A DNA stretch of 64,000 nt, taken from positions 1,178,001 to 1,242,000 of the forward strand of contig NZ_CP041616.1 in the NCBI RefSeq assembly GCF_007197575.1. Reading direction: 5' to 3'. Numbering within the stretch: position 1 is the stretch's first letter; each line of letters starts with the position of its first letter. Positions 51,003-58,608 of this stretch are shown here, in pieces. This stretch comes from Ornithinimicrobium ciconiae. GTDB lineage: Bacteria; Actinomycetota; Actinomycetes; Actinomycetales; Dermatophilaceae. The notes beneath the pieces are model-generated. The model was not told where the DNA came from and made no database searches. It saw nothing but the letters and a program-made list of their open reading frames with translations. The translations under genes were made by a program, and so were the position numbers.

Positions 51003-51012
51003 TCTCGCCCGT
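50975..51012. repeat. 19-bp tandem duplication at the end of the PHP gene
   Basis: CGGGGCTGATCTCGCCCGT occurs at 50975-50993 and again at 50994-51012. The TGA stop (51000-51002) lies in the second copy. Confidence 0.92.
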
Positions 51013-51072
51013 CGGGATGTGAGCTCTCCCGGTCGGTGGCAGCCGTGGTGGCTGCCCCGGCCGGGTGTGTGA

Positions 51073-52602
51073 TTACTGGGTGGCTGGCTGGCCGCTGCCG
51101 CCGCGACGGCGCTGCCGGGTGCGGGGCTTGCGCTGACGGGGCTCACCACTGGACTGTCCGTCCGGTGTGCGCTGGGCCGTGCTGCCCTCACCCGCACCAT
51201 CGCGACCGCCGGAACGGCTGGCGCCGCCCGAGCGGCCACCGCCCGAGCGTCCACCACCCGAGCGGCCACCACCGGAGCGGCCACCGTCGGAGGAGCGTCC
51301 GCCCGGGCGTCGACCACCGGTTTCGCCGAGGTCCTCGTAGCGCTCGGCGGACAGGCCCTCACGGGTCCGGGCTGATTTGGGCAGCGTGCCGCGGGTGCCC
51401 TCAGGGATCTTCATCTCGGCAAACAGGTGCGGCGAGGAGGAGTAGGTCTCCGTCGGCTCGGGGATGCCGAGGTCGAGGGTCTTGTTGATCATGCCCCATC
51501 GGTGGAGGTCGTCCCAGTCAACGAAGGTGACGGCGACACCGGTGGCACCCGCGCGACCGGTGCGGCCGATGCGGTGCAGGTAGGTCTTCTCGTCCTCCGG
51601 GCACTGATAGTTGATGACGTGGGTGACGGCCTCGACGTCGATCCCACGGGCGGCGACATCGGTGGCAACCAGGATGTCGACCTTGCCGTTGCGGAACGCT
51701 CGCAGCGCCTGCTCGCGGGCCCCCTGCCCCAGATCGCCGTGGATCGCGGCGGCCGCGAAGCCGCGCTCAGAGAGGTCGTCAGCCACCTTGGCCGCCGTCC
51801 GCTTTGTGCGCGCGAAGATGATCGTCAGGCCCCGGCCCTCGGCCTGCAGGATGCGGGCCAGCATCTCGACCTTGTCCATCGCGTGCGCCCGATAGACGAA
51901 CTGCTCGACGGCGGCCACGGTGTGGCCCTCGCCGTCCTCGCTCATCGCGCGGATGTGGGTCGGCTGGGTCATGTAGCGGCGGGCCAGCGAGACCACGGCC
52001 CCCGGCATGGTGGCCGAGAAGAGCATGGTCTGACGGCCGGCGGGAGTCATCGACAGCAGTTTTTCGACGTCGGGGAGGAAGCCCAGGTCAAGCATCTCGT
52101 CGGCCTCGTCAAGAACGACCGTGCGGGCGTGGCCCAGGTCGAGATGGCCCTGCTGAGCCAGGTCGATCAGCCGGCCCGGGGTGCCGACGACGATCTCGAT
52201 GCCACGGCGCAGCGCGTCGATCTGCGGCTCGTAGGCCCGGCCGCCATAGACGGTCAGCACCCGGATCCCGCCACGCTGAGCTGCGGCGCGAGTGAGGTCT
52301 CCGGCAACCTGCACGGCCAGCTCACGGGTCGGGGCCACGGCCAGCGCCTGGGGTGCTCCCGGCTTGGCGAGCGCATCGAAACCCTCGTCCTGGGGAGCGA
52401 CCGTGCGCTGGATCATCGGGATGCCGAAGCCGAGGGTCTTGCCGGTGCCCGTCTTGGCCTGCCCGATGATGTCGTGGCCATCGAGGGCGACGGGCAGGGT
52501 CATGGACTGGATCGGGAACGGGTGGGTGATGCCGCCCTCGGCGAGTGCTCGGACGATGTCGTCGTGCACCGCAAAGTCGGCAAATGTGCGGGTTTCTTCC
52601 AT
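51073..52602 (-). CDS. DEAD-box RNA helicase with Gly/Arg-rich tail
   Basis: The 509-residue protein has all helicase motifs in order: Q motif (HPFPIQ), I AKTGTGKT, Ia PTRELA, Ib TPGR, II DEAD, III SAT, V ATDVAARGID, VI HRIGRTGRAG. The C-terminal 85 residues are low complexity, with five GGRSGG-type repeats and then basic segments (RKPRTRQRRRGG) that probably bind RNA. Such helicases act in ribosome assembly and cold adaptation. ATG 52602 is chosen by homology. A 208-bp gap upstream could hold a leader; I see no defined structure in it. Confidence 0.93.
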   Translation of the reverse strand: MEETRTFADFAVHDDIVRALAEGGITHPFPIQSMTLPVALDGHDIIGQAKTGTGKTLGFGIPMIQRTVAPQDEGFDALAKPGAPQALAVAPTRELAVQVAGDLTRAAAQRGGIRVLTVYGGRAYEPQIDALRRGIEIVVGTPGRLIDLAQQGHLDLGHARTVVLDEADEMLDLGFLPDVEKLLSMTPAGRQTMLFSATMPGAVVSLARRYMTQPTHIRAMSEDGEGHTVAAVEQFVYRAHAMDKVEMLARILQAEGRGLTIIFARTKRTAAKVADDLSERGFAAAAIHGDLGQGAREQALRAFRNGKVDILVATDVAARGIDVEAVTHVINYQCPEDEKTYLHRIGRTGRAGATGVAVTFVDWDDLHRWGMINKTLDLGIPEPTETYSSSPHLFAEMKIPEGTRGTLPKSARTREGLSAERYEDLGETGGRRPGGRSSDGGRSGGGRSGGGRSGGGRSGGASRSGGRDGAGEGSTAQRTPDGQSSGEPRQRKPRTRQRRRGGSGQPATQ

Positions 52603-52798
52603 GGTTGAGTGTCTTCCGGTCGGCGGGCCTGCACCGGGATCGTGGCGACGTCTCCGGTGGTGGGCGCGCCGCGGCGCGCACTGCGGACCCTGCATGGTCG
52701 GGCCGATCGGAAGTCTTCTTGGGCGGCTGCGCTGGCAGCCAGGCGTCATGCCGACCGGGCACCGCTGGTGGCAACAGTCTAAGGCCTCGGCGGCGCGC

Positions 52799-52804
52799 TA
52801 CCGT
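52799..52804 (+). promoter_or_regulatory. -10 box of a leaderless promoter (ferritin-like gene)
   Basis: TACCGT, six bases before ATG 52811. Confidence 0.5.
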
Positions 52805-52810
52805 TCACCC

Positions 52811-53512
52811 ATGGAGCATGAGCAGCAGGCAGGCATCGTCGAACCCCGGTCGGTGGAGCACAACGGCCCCGAGCCGGTGACCGAGCTCCTGGGAGCGATC
52901 GGCTACGCCGAGCTCGTCGCGGGCCTGCGCATGGCTGCCGACGCACTCACCGCGCCCGCACTCGATGTCCGGATCTGGATGGGACGGTCTGCTGGTGCCG
53001 AGTTGGAGCACTTCGAACGCATCGCGGGACGGTTGCGCGACATGGGGCGCGACCCCGAGGCGGCGATGGCGCCATTCACGGGGCCGGTCGATGCCTTTCA
53101 CGAGCGCACTCGGCCCCGGGACTGGCTCGAGGCACTGGTCAAGGTCTATGTCGGCGACGGCATCGCCCGCGACTTCTACCGCGAGATCGCCCAACACGTT
53201 GACCAGCCCGCCCGCGACCTGATCGAGTCGGTGCTGCAGGTCGACGCCCAGGAGGAGTTTGCCGTGCGCGCGGTCACCGACGCGATCGAGCTGGACCCGA
53301 CAGTCGCAGGACGCTTGGCTCTCTGGGCTCGCCGGCTGGTCGGTGAGGCCATCGCCCAGACGCAGTATGTCGCGCTCGAACGTGACGCGCTGATGGGCCT
53401 GTTGGTCGGTGGGGAGGCCAGCGAGGTGGATCTGGCAGACCTGGGGCGGATGTTCACCAGGCTCATGGAACTGCACGGCGAGCGGATGGCCCGGCTCGGG
53501 CTGACTCCCTGA
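52811..53512 (+). CDS. Ferritin-like fold protein
   Basis: The 233-residue, mostly alpha-helical protein resembles actinobacterial ferritin-like-fold proteins often annotated as tRNA hydroxylase (MiaE)-like. Candidate di-iron positions are the glutamates in AELEHFERIAGRL and in DAQEEFAVRAVTDAIELD, but I cannot assign a complete EXXH pair. No function can be stated. ATG 52811 is supported by TACCGT. The gene is followed by a strong hairpin terminator. Confidence 0.65.
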   Translation: MEHEQQAGIVEPRSVEHNGPEPVTELLGAIGYAELVAGLRMAADALTAPALDVRIWMGRSAGAELEHFERIAGRLRDMGRDPEAAMAPFTGPVDAFHERTRPRDWLEALVKVYVGDGIARDFYREIAQHVDQPARDLIESVLQVDAQEEFAVRAVTDAIELDPTVAGRLALWARRLVGEAIAQTQYVALERDALMGLLVGGEASEVDLADLGRMFTRLMELHGERMARLGLTP

Positions 53513-53542
53513 CCGACCCAACCACAACAGCCCGCCACGGCA

Positions 53543-53576
53543 GAAGGCGTGGTCCCCGCTGGGGGACCACGCCTTC
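53543..53576 (+). terminator. Terminator after the ferritin-like gene
   Basis: A perfect 15-bp stem (GAAGGCGTGGTCCCC at 53543-53557, its complement at 53562-53576) with a four-base loop. It lies between convergent genes and could serve both. Confidence 0.85.
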
Positions 53577-53604
53577 CGTCGTGTTGCGGGCTAGGTGCTG
53601 GAGG

Positions 53605-53889
53605 TCAGCGCAGCCGCTTGTGGGTGTCGTCCTTGCCGGTGATGGCGCCGTAGATGAGCACCAGCACGATGGCCACGACGATGCCGAGGGCGAAGGCGAT
53701 CCAGTCGATGCCCTTCGTGTTCTCGTTGCCGCTGAGGAGGGTGTACAGCCAGGACCCTCCGACGGAGCCCACTGCGCCGATCAGGATGGTCATCGGCAGG
53801 GAGATGTTCTGCTTGCCGGGCAGGATGAGACGTGCCAACGGCCCGATGATGCAGCCGACGATCAGCGCCCCGATGATGGTCCAAATCAT
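53605..53889 (-). CDS. GlsB/YeaQ/YmgE family membrane protein
   Basis: The 94-residue protein has three glycine-rich membrane helices: WTIIGALIVGCIIGPLARLI with the family motif GPLARLILPGKQ, then LPMTILIGAVGSVGGSWLY, then IAFALGIVVAIVLVLIYGAI. The family is stress-associated and was once labelled transglycosylase-associated; function is unknown. ATG 53889 has AAAGG about ten bases upstream. The 132-bp gap before it, 53890-54021, holds only a short hairpin (GCCTAG...CTAGGC). Confidence 0.88.
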   Translation of the reverse strand: MIWTIIGALIVGCIIGPLARLILPGKQNISLPMTILIGAVGSVGGSWLYTLLSGNENTKGIDWIAFALGIVVAIVLVLIYGAITGKDDTHKRLR

Positions 53890-54021
53890 GTGATCGCACC
53901 TTTCTTGCCGTGCGGGCACGGCGCTTTTCCTGGCAGCCCGAGTTCCGGAGCTGCTGGCCTAGAGGATCTAGGCGGTGTTCATGGTACTGGTGTGGCTGGA
54001 GTGGTGTGGGATTTGCGCTGA

Positions 54022-54246
54022 CTAGTAACTTCCGAAGCCGACCCGTCCGGCGTCCTCGACACCGATCTCGACGTAGCCAATGGCCTCGACCGGCACCACG
54101 ACGAGACGTCCCTTGTCGTCCGAGAGCGACAGCGGACCCTCGCCCGCCAGCGCGGCGGTCACAATGTCCTGGACCTCCTGCGGGGTCTGGGTGGACTCGA
54201 CGACTACCTCACGGCTGACCTGCTTGACACCGATTCGTACTTCCAT
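54022..54246 (-). CDS. DUF3107 small protein
   Basis: This 74-residue protein (EVRIGVKQVSREVVVEST; LVVVPVEAIGYVEIG at the C-terminal half) is a typical member of DUF3107, an actinobacterial family predicted to be an ATP-binding or ATPase-associated small protein. It lies after a TetR gene and near the AdnAB genes, an arrangement I believe recurs in actinobacteria. Function is unknown. Confidence 0.88.
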   Translation of the reverse strand: MEVRIGVKQVSREVVVESTQTPQEVQDIVTAALAGEGPLSLSDDKGRLVVVPVEAIGYVEIGVEDAGRVGFGSY

Positions 54247-54320
54247 GCTCCCTCAATCTCCTGATGGCTGTTGCGGCGCCGGTCGGGGCGCCCTTGCGGA
54301 GTCTCTCGTGTGGCCCAACG

Positions 54321-54953
54321 TTAGTCGGCGCTGGTTTCTGCCCGGTTCAGCGGGAAACGGCCCAGACCACGCCAGGCGACCGTGGCCACGAGGTCGACCG
54401 CCTCTTCCAGCGGGGTCGGGCGGCCCTCGGAGACCCACTGCTGGGCGCAGGCCTGGGCCATGCCGACCAGGCTGACTCCGAGCAGTTGGGCGCTGCGGAA
54501 GGGCAGACCGGTGTCCTCGACAATCAGCCTGGCCACGGCGTCCGCGCACGCGCGATAGGGCCGGTCCAGCAGTTGGCGCACGGCGGGCTCGCTGACCAGG
54601 TCGGTCTCAAAGAGCAGGCGGTGCGCGCCGTTGGGTGCGTCCGCGAACTCGAAGTAGGCACGCACGGTGGCCGTGATCCGCTCGGCGTTGTCCTCGCTCG
54701 AGGTGAGCGCCGCCTCCAACTGACTGATGAGCAGGTCACTCTGCGTCTCCAGCAGCCCGAGGTAGAGCTCAAGCTTGCCGTCGAAGTGCTGATAGAGCAC
54801 CGGCTTGCTCACTCCGGCCCGCTCGGCAATCTCGTCCATCGAGGTGGCGTGGTAACCGGATTCGACGAACGCGCCCTGCGCAGTCGCCAGCAGCTGCTCG
54901 CGACGCTCGGCGCGGGGGAGACGAGCGTTGATGGTCGCGTCGTTGCTCGGCAG
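54321..54953 (-). CDS. TetR family transcriptional regulator, non-canonical start likely
   Basis: The protein has a TetR N-terminal HTH (LPRAERREQLLATAQGAFVE, YHATSMDEIAERAGVSKPVL then YQHFDGK) and a C-terminal ligand domain. No ATG, GTG or TTG precedes the HTH at a normal distance. A CTG at 54953 with GAGGAGG five bases upstream would give a 210-residue protein starting 13 residues before PRAERR, which is normal for the family. The nearest canonical codon, GTG 55013, lies inside the divergent ATL gene start. I use the CTG. Possible targets are DUF3107 downstream and the ATL gene upstream. Confidence 0.85.
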   Translation of the reverse strand: MPSNDATINARLPRAERREQLLATAQGAFVESGYHATSMDEIAERAGVSKPVLYQHFDGKLELYLGLLETQSDLLISQLEAALTSSEDNAERITATVRAYFEFADAPNGAHRLLFETDLVSEPAVRQLLDRPYRACADAVARLIVEDTGLPFRSAQLLGVSLVGMAQACAQQWVSEGRPTPLEEAVDLVATVAWRGLGRFPLNRAETSAD

Positions 54954-54995
54954 GTTGTCCTCCTCGGGTCGTGCTCCGACGGGAGCGCTCGGTCC

Positions 54996-55001
54996 TATCC
55001 T
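54996..55001 (+). promoter_or_regulatory. -10 box of a leaderless promoter (ATL gene)
   Basis: TATCCT, six bases before ATG 55008. Confidence 0.5.
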
Positions 55002-55007
55002 GGGCCG

Positions 55008-55334
55008 ATGCACCCGGACACGGCAGACCCAGCGCCGCTTCCGGCGTTTGCTGGCCGTGTGATCGACCTTGTCGACACTATCCCCTCCGGGCGTGTCCTC
55101 AGCTATGGGGACATCGCAGAACTGCTGGAGTATGGCGGGGCGCGCCAGGTCGGTCAGGTCATGTCGCGCTACGGGAGCGCCACGAACTGGTGGCGGGTGG
55201 TTCGCGCCGACGGCAGGCTCCCCCAGGGGCACGAGGTCGAGGCCAGGCAGCGGCACGTGGCGGAGGGAACCCCGCTGACCAGGACCGGGATCGACATGCG
55301 CCGGGCCCGGTGGGACGGTGTCGGTGGCCCCTGA
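55008..55334 (+). CDS. Alkyltransferase-like protein (MGMT family, ATL)
   Basis: The 108-residue protein matches the DNA-binding domain of O6-alkylguanine-DNA alkyltransferase: VIDLVDTIPSGRVLSYGDIA and ARQVGQVMSRYG with the arginine-finger region. The alkyl-acceptor cysteine motif PCHR is replaced by NWWRVVRADG, the pattern of ATL proteins, which bind alkylated bases and hand them to nucleotide excision repair instead of removing the alkyl group. ATG 55008 fits the leaderless box. It runs ahead of the adnA gene with a 13-bp gap. Confidence 0.87.
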   Translation: MHPDTADPAPLPAFAGRVIDLVDTIPSGRVLSYGDIAELLEYGGARQVGQVMSRYGSATNWWRVVRADGRLPQGHEVEARQRHVAEGTPLTRTGIDMRRARWDGVGGP

Positions 55335-55347
55335 TCAGATAGTCCTG

Positions 55348-58300
55348 ATGAGCACCCCGACGGATCACCTCGACCCCTCCCAGCGTGCGGCCGTGCGCGA
55401 GCGTGTGCCGGTGCTGACGGTGCTCGGGGCACCCGGCACGGGCAAGACGCACGTGGCGGTCGCCACGGTCACCGACCGCGTGGTGCGGGACGGACTGTCG
55501 GCCGATGCCGCCCTGGTGCTGGCGCCCACCCGGGTGGCAGCCGGGCGGCTGCGTGACGCGATCACGGCAGCGGTCGGAGGCACGACCACGCAGCCAACGG
55601 CCCGCACACCCTCGGCCTTCGCCTTCAGTCTCCTGGCCGATGCCGCCGCTGCCGACGAGGAGCCAGCGCCCCGCCTGTTGACCGGCGCCGAGCAGGACGT
55701 GGTGCTCGGCGACCTGCTGGCCGGACACCGTGAGTCGGGACGCGGACCCCGCTGGCCGAGCGGGTTGCGTGAGGCACTTGGCACCCGTGGCTTCCGGGAC
55801 CAGTTGCGCGACCTGCTGATGCGCACGGTCGAGAACGGCCTCGGCCCCGAGGAGCTGGCCGATCTCGCTGACCAGCAGGGTCGTCCGGAGTGGCGGGCGG
55901 CCGCCGAGGTGCTGCGCGAGTACGACCAGGTGACTGCTCTCCAGCGCCCGGCTGCCTACGACCCGGCCTGGATCTGCACCGCCGCGGCGGACCGGCTGGC
56001 CGCCGACGAGGAGCTGCTGGGGCAGGTGCGTCGGCGGATCCAGCTCGTGGTCGTGGACGACGCCCAGGAGCTCACCGCCTCCGCGGCGCGTCTGATTGAG
56101 CAGGTCCACCACGCCGGGATGTCGGTCGTGCTGATCGGTGACGGCGACGTGACGGGCCAGGGCTTTCGGGGTGCTGACCCGGCACGGTTCATGCGACTGG
56201 CGGACCGGTTGGCGGCCCGCTGCGAGAGCGCCTGCGCGCGCGCTGTGCTCGCCGTGAGTCATCGGCGCGGCACCGTGCTGATGGAGGCCACCGGCCGGGT
56301 AGTTGACCGGGTCGGCGCGGCCACCGGAGTGGACCACCGACGACCCGAGCCACGGGGGGAGTCTGCGCCCGTGGGGCTCGAGTCTGCCGAGCAGCCGGAG
56401 GGCGCTGGTCATTCTGCGCTCTGCGTCCCCGCGCCGGCGTTGCCGGAGCCGCTGAGCGTTCGCACCGTGCGCACCGCGGCCCAGGAGGCTGCCTTGGTGG
56501 CCGGCTGGTTCCGCGAAGCGCACCTGGGGGAGGCCGCGCTCCCGTGGTCGCGCATGGCGGTGCTGGCGCGCAGCCGCTCGCGGCTCGAGCAGGTGCGTCG
56601 CGCCTTGGTCAACGCCGGTGTCCCGGTGCACGATCCGCCCAGCACTGGGGCGCTGCAGGAGCACGCGGTAGTGCGGGCGCTGCTGCTGGCTTATGAGCTC
56701 TGCCTGCGCCCGACCCCGCACTGCACTTCCAGCGAGGCGGTGGAGTTGGTGACCTCCGCGCTCGGTGGTGCGGATCCGGTGGCCATGCTGCGGCTGCGTC
56801 GGGTCTTGGCCGCGGGGGAGCGAGAGTCGGGTGGGGCCCGACCCTCGGAGGAGGTGCTGGCCGCACTCCTGGACCAACCTGGGCTGTTGCAGTTCCTGGG
56901 ACCGGACGCGGAGCCCGCGGCGCGCTGCGCCGAGGTCCTCGCGGCTGGCCGGTCGGCAGCCGCGCGCGACGAGCACGGCGGCTGGGGTCCGGGCGTCACC
57001 GCTGAGACCGTCTTGTGGGCACTCTGGTCGACGGCCGGGGTGGCTGACGCCTGGCGGGTGGCGGCTCTCGCCGGCGGACCAGCCGGGGCTCGTGCGGATC
57101 GGGACCTCGACGCGGTCATGACTCTCTTCGGAGCCGCGGAAGCCTACGTTGACAGGTTGCCCGGGCGTGGCCCCGACGGCTTCCTGGCACACGTCCGGGC
57201 GTTGCAGGTCAGCCCCGACTCCCTGGTGGCGCGGGCGCGACCGACCGAGGCGGTGGAGGTGCTCACCCCACAGTCGGCAGCAGGGCGGGAGTGGGACCGG
57301 GTCGCGGTGGTTGGGGTGCAGGAGGGGGCGTGGCCGGACCTGCGGCTGCGTGACTCATTGCTGGGCGCCGAGACCCTGGTGTCCGTGCTGCACGGACGAG
57401 AGGTTCAGGGACCGGCCGGACTGCGGGCGGCCCAGGCCCAGGTCCGGGTCGACGAGGTGCGTCAGTTCTATGCCGCGCTGACCCGCAGCAGGCAGGCGCT
57501 CCTGGTGACTGCAGTGGCCAGCGTGGATGAGCAGCCGTCGAGCTTCCTGGACCTGCTGGACCCGGTCGAGGGGGAGCGGGTGCCGGTCGAGGTGGCCCCG
57601 CCGCTGACCCTGCGCAGCCTGGTGGCCCGGCTGCGCGCAGACCTGGTCCGGGCCCAACGTGCCGGCGACCAGGAGGCCAGGGATCGTGCTGCAGCGCACC
57701 TGCTGACGCTGGACGAGGCTGGAGTGCCGGGAGCGGATCCCGCCAGCTGGTGGCACGGTCGGGCGCTGTCCGACGACCGGGCCCTGCAGGCGGAGGGGCC
57801 GGTGCCGGTCTCGCCGTCACGCGTCCAGGTCTTTAGCGAGTGCCAGTTGCGCTGGATCCTGGGCTCCCACGGTGGTGACGCCGGGGGTGCCACCGCCAGC
57901 GCGGTCGGCACCCTGGTCCATGACGTCGTCGCAGAGGCACCCGGCGGTGAGGTGGAGGAGCTGACCGAGGCGCTGCGCGCGCGGTGGCACGAGCTGGCAC
58001 TGGGCGAGGGCTGGGTCCAGACCCGCCAGTGGGAGCGTGCCGTGCGCATGCTGCAGCGTTATGCCGGGTATGCCGCCGAGGCCGCGGCAGAGGGGCGGGA
58101 GCTGGTGGGCGTCGAACTGGACATCACCGCGCGGCACGAGCGCGCGCTGATCACCGGTCGGGTGGACCGGCTCGAGCGGGAGGCGTCCGGTGACCTGTTG
58201 GTGATCGACCTCAAGACCGGCTCGTCCCGTCCGGCGGGCAAGGAGATCCCGCACCACCCACAGCTCGGGGTCTATCAGGTCGCGGTGGTTCAGGGAGGAC

Positions 58301-58608
58301 AGATCACCAGGACCGATGACGCAGGGCAGACCACCGATGTCCCGGTTCAGGATGCTGCTCAGCGCTCGGCCGGTGCGGCGCTCGTGCACCTCGGGGCAGC
58401 GAGCGGCACCACCACGGTGACCCATGGCACCCAGCGACAGGCACCACTGGACCAGGACCCGGATCCGGGCTGGGCGCACGACCTGGTGGCCCGCACCGCA
58501 GACGGCATGGCGGGAGCCGAGTTCCCGGCCTCACCGGGCCACTGGTGCCGGGTGTGTCCGGTGCGCTTCAGCTGCCCGATCCAGCCGGAGGGGCGGATGC
58601 TCGCGTGA
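55348..58608 (+). CDS. adnA: AdnA-like helicase-nuclease subunit
   Basis: The 1086-residue protein is a UvrD-like motor with a C-terminal RecB-family nuclease. Walker A is GAPGTGKT (27-34). Motif II is VVVDDAQELT rather than DEXQ, as expected for the less active AdnA motor. The nuclease has GRVDRLERE and LLVIDLKTGSS (the D...DXK metal site). Cysteines in FSECQLRW and CRVCPVRFSC suggest an Fe-S clamp like that of AddB-type nucleases. With AdnB it would resect double-strand breaks. ATG 55348 is preferred over GTG 55318, which lies inside the ATL gene. Its stop overlaps the adnB start (GTGA). Confidence 0.88.
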   Translation: MSTPTDHLDPSQRAAVRERVPVLTVLGAPGTGKTHVAVATVTDRVVRDGLSADAALVLAPTRVAAGRLRDAITAAVGGTTTQPTARTPSAFAFSLLADAAAADEEPAPRLLTGAEQDVVLGDLLAGHRESGRGPRWPSGLREALGTRGFRDQLRDLLMRTVENGLGPEELADLADQQGRPEWRAAAEVLREYDQVTALQRPAAYDPAWICTAAADRLAADEELLGQVRRRIQLVVVDDAQELTASAARLIEQVHHAGMSVVLIGDGDVTGQGFRGADPARFMRLADRLAARCESACARAVLAVSHRRGTVLMEATGRVVDRVGAATGVDHRRPEPRGESAPVGLESAEQPEGAGHSALCVPAPALPEPLSVRTVRTAAQEAALVAGWFREAHLGEAALPWSRMAVLARSRSRLEQVRRALVNAGVPVHDPPSTGALQEHAVVRALLLAYELCLRPTPHCTSSEAVELVTSALGGADPVAMLRLRRVLAAGERESGGARPSEEVLAALLDQPGLLQFLGPDAEPAARCAEVLAAGRSAAARDEHGGWGPGVTAETVLWALWSTAGVADAWRVAALAGGPAGARADRDLDAVMTLFGAAEAYVDRLPGRGPDGFLAHVRALQVSPDSLVARARPTEAVEVLTPQSAAGREWDRVAVVGVQEGAWPDLRLRDSLLGAETLVSVLHGREVQGPAGLRAAQAQVRVDEVRQFYAALTRSRQALLVTAVASVDEQPSSFLDLLDPVEGERVPVEVAPPLTLRSLVARLRADLVRAQRAGDQEARDRAAAHLLTLDEAGVPGADPASWWHGRALSDDRALQAEGPVPVSPSRVQVFSECQLRWILGSHGGDAGGATASAVGTLVHDVVAEAPGGEVEELTEALRARWHELALGEGWVQTRQWERAVRMLQRYAGYAAEAAAEGRELVGVELDITARHERALITGRVDRLEREASGDLLVIDLKTGSSRPAGKEIPHHPQLGVYQVAVVQGGQITRTDDAGQTTDVPVQDAAQRSAGAALVHLGAASGTTTVTHGTQRQAPLDQDPDPGWAHDLVARTADGMAGAEFPASPGHWCRVCPVRFSCPIQPEGRMLA

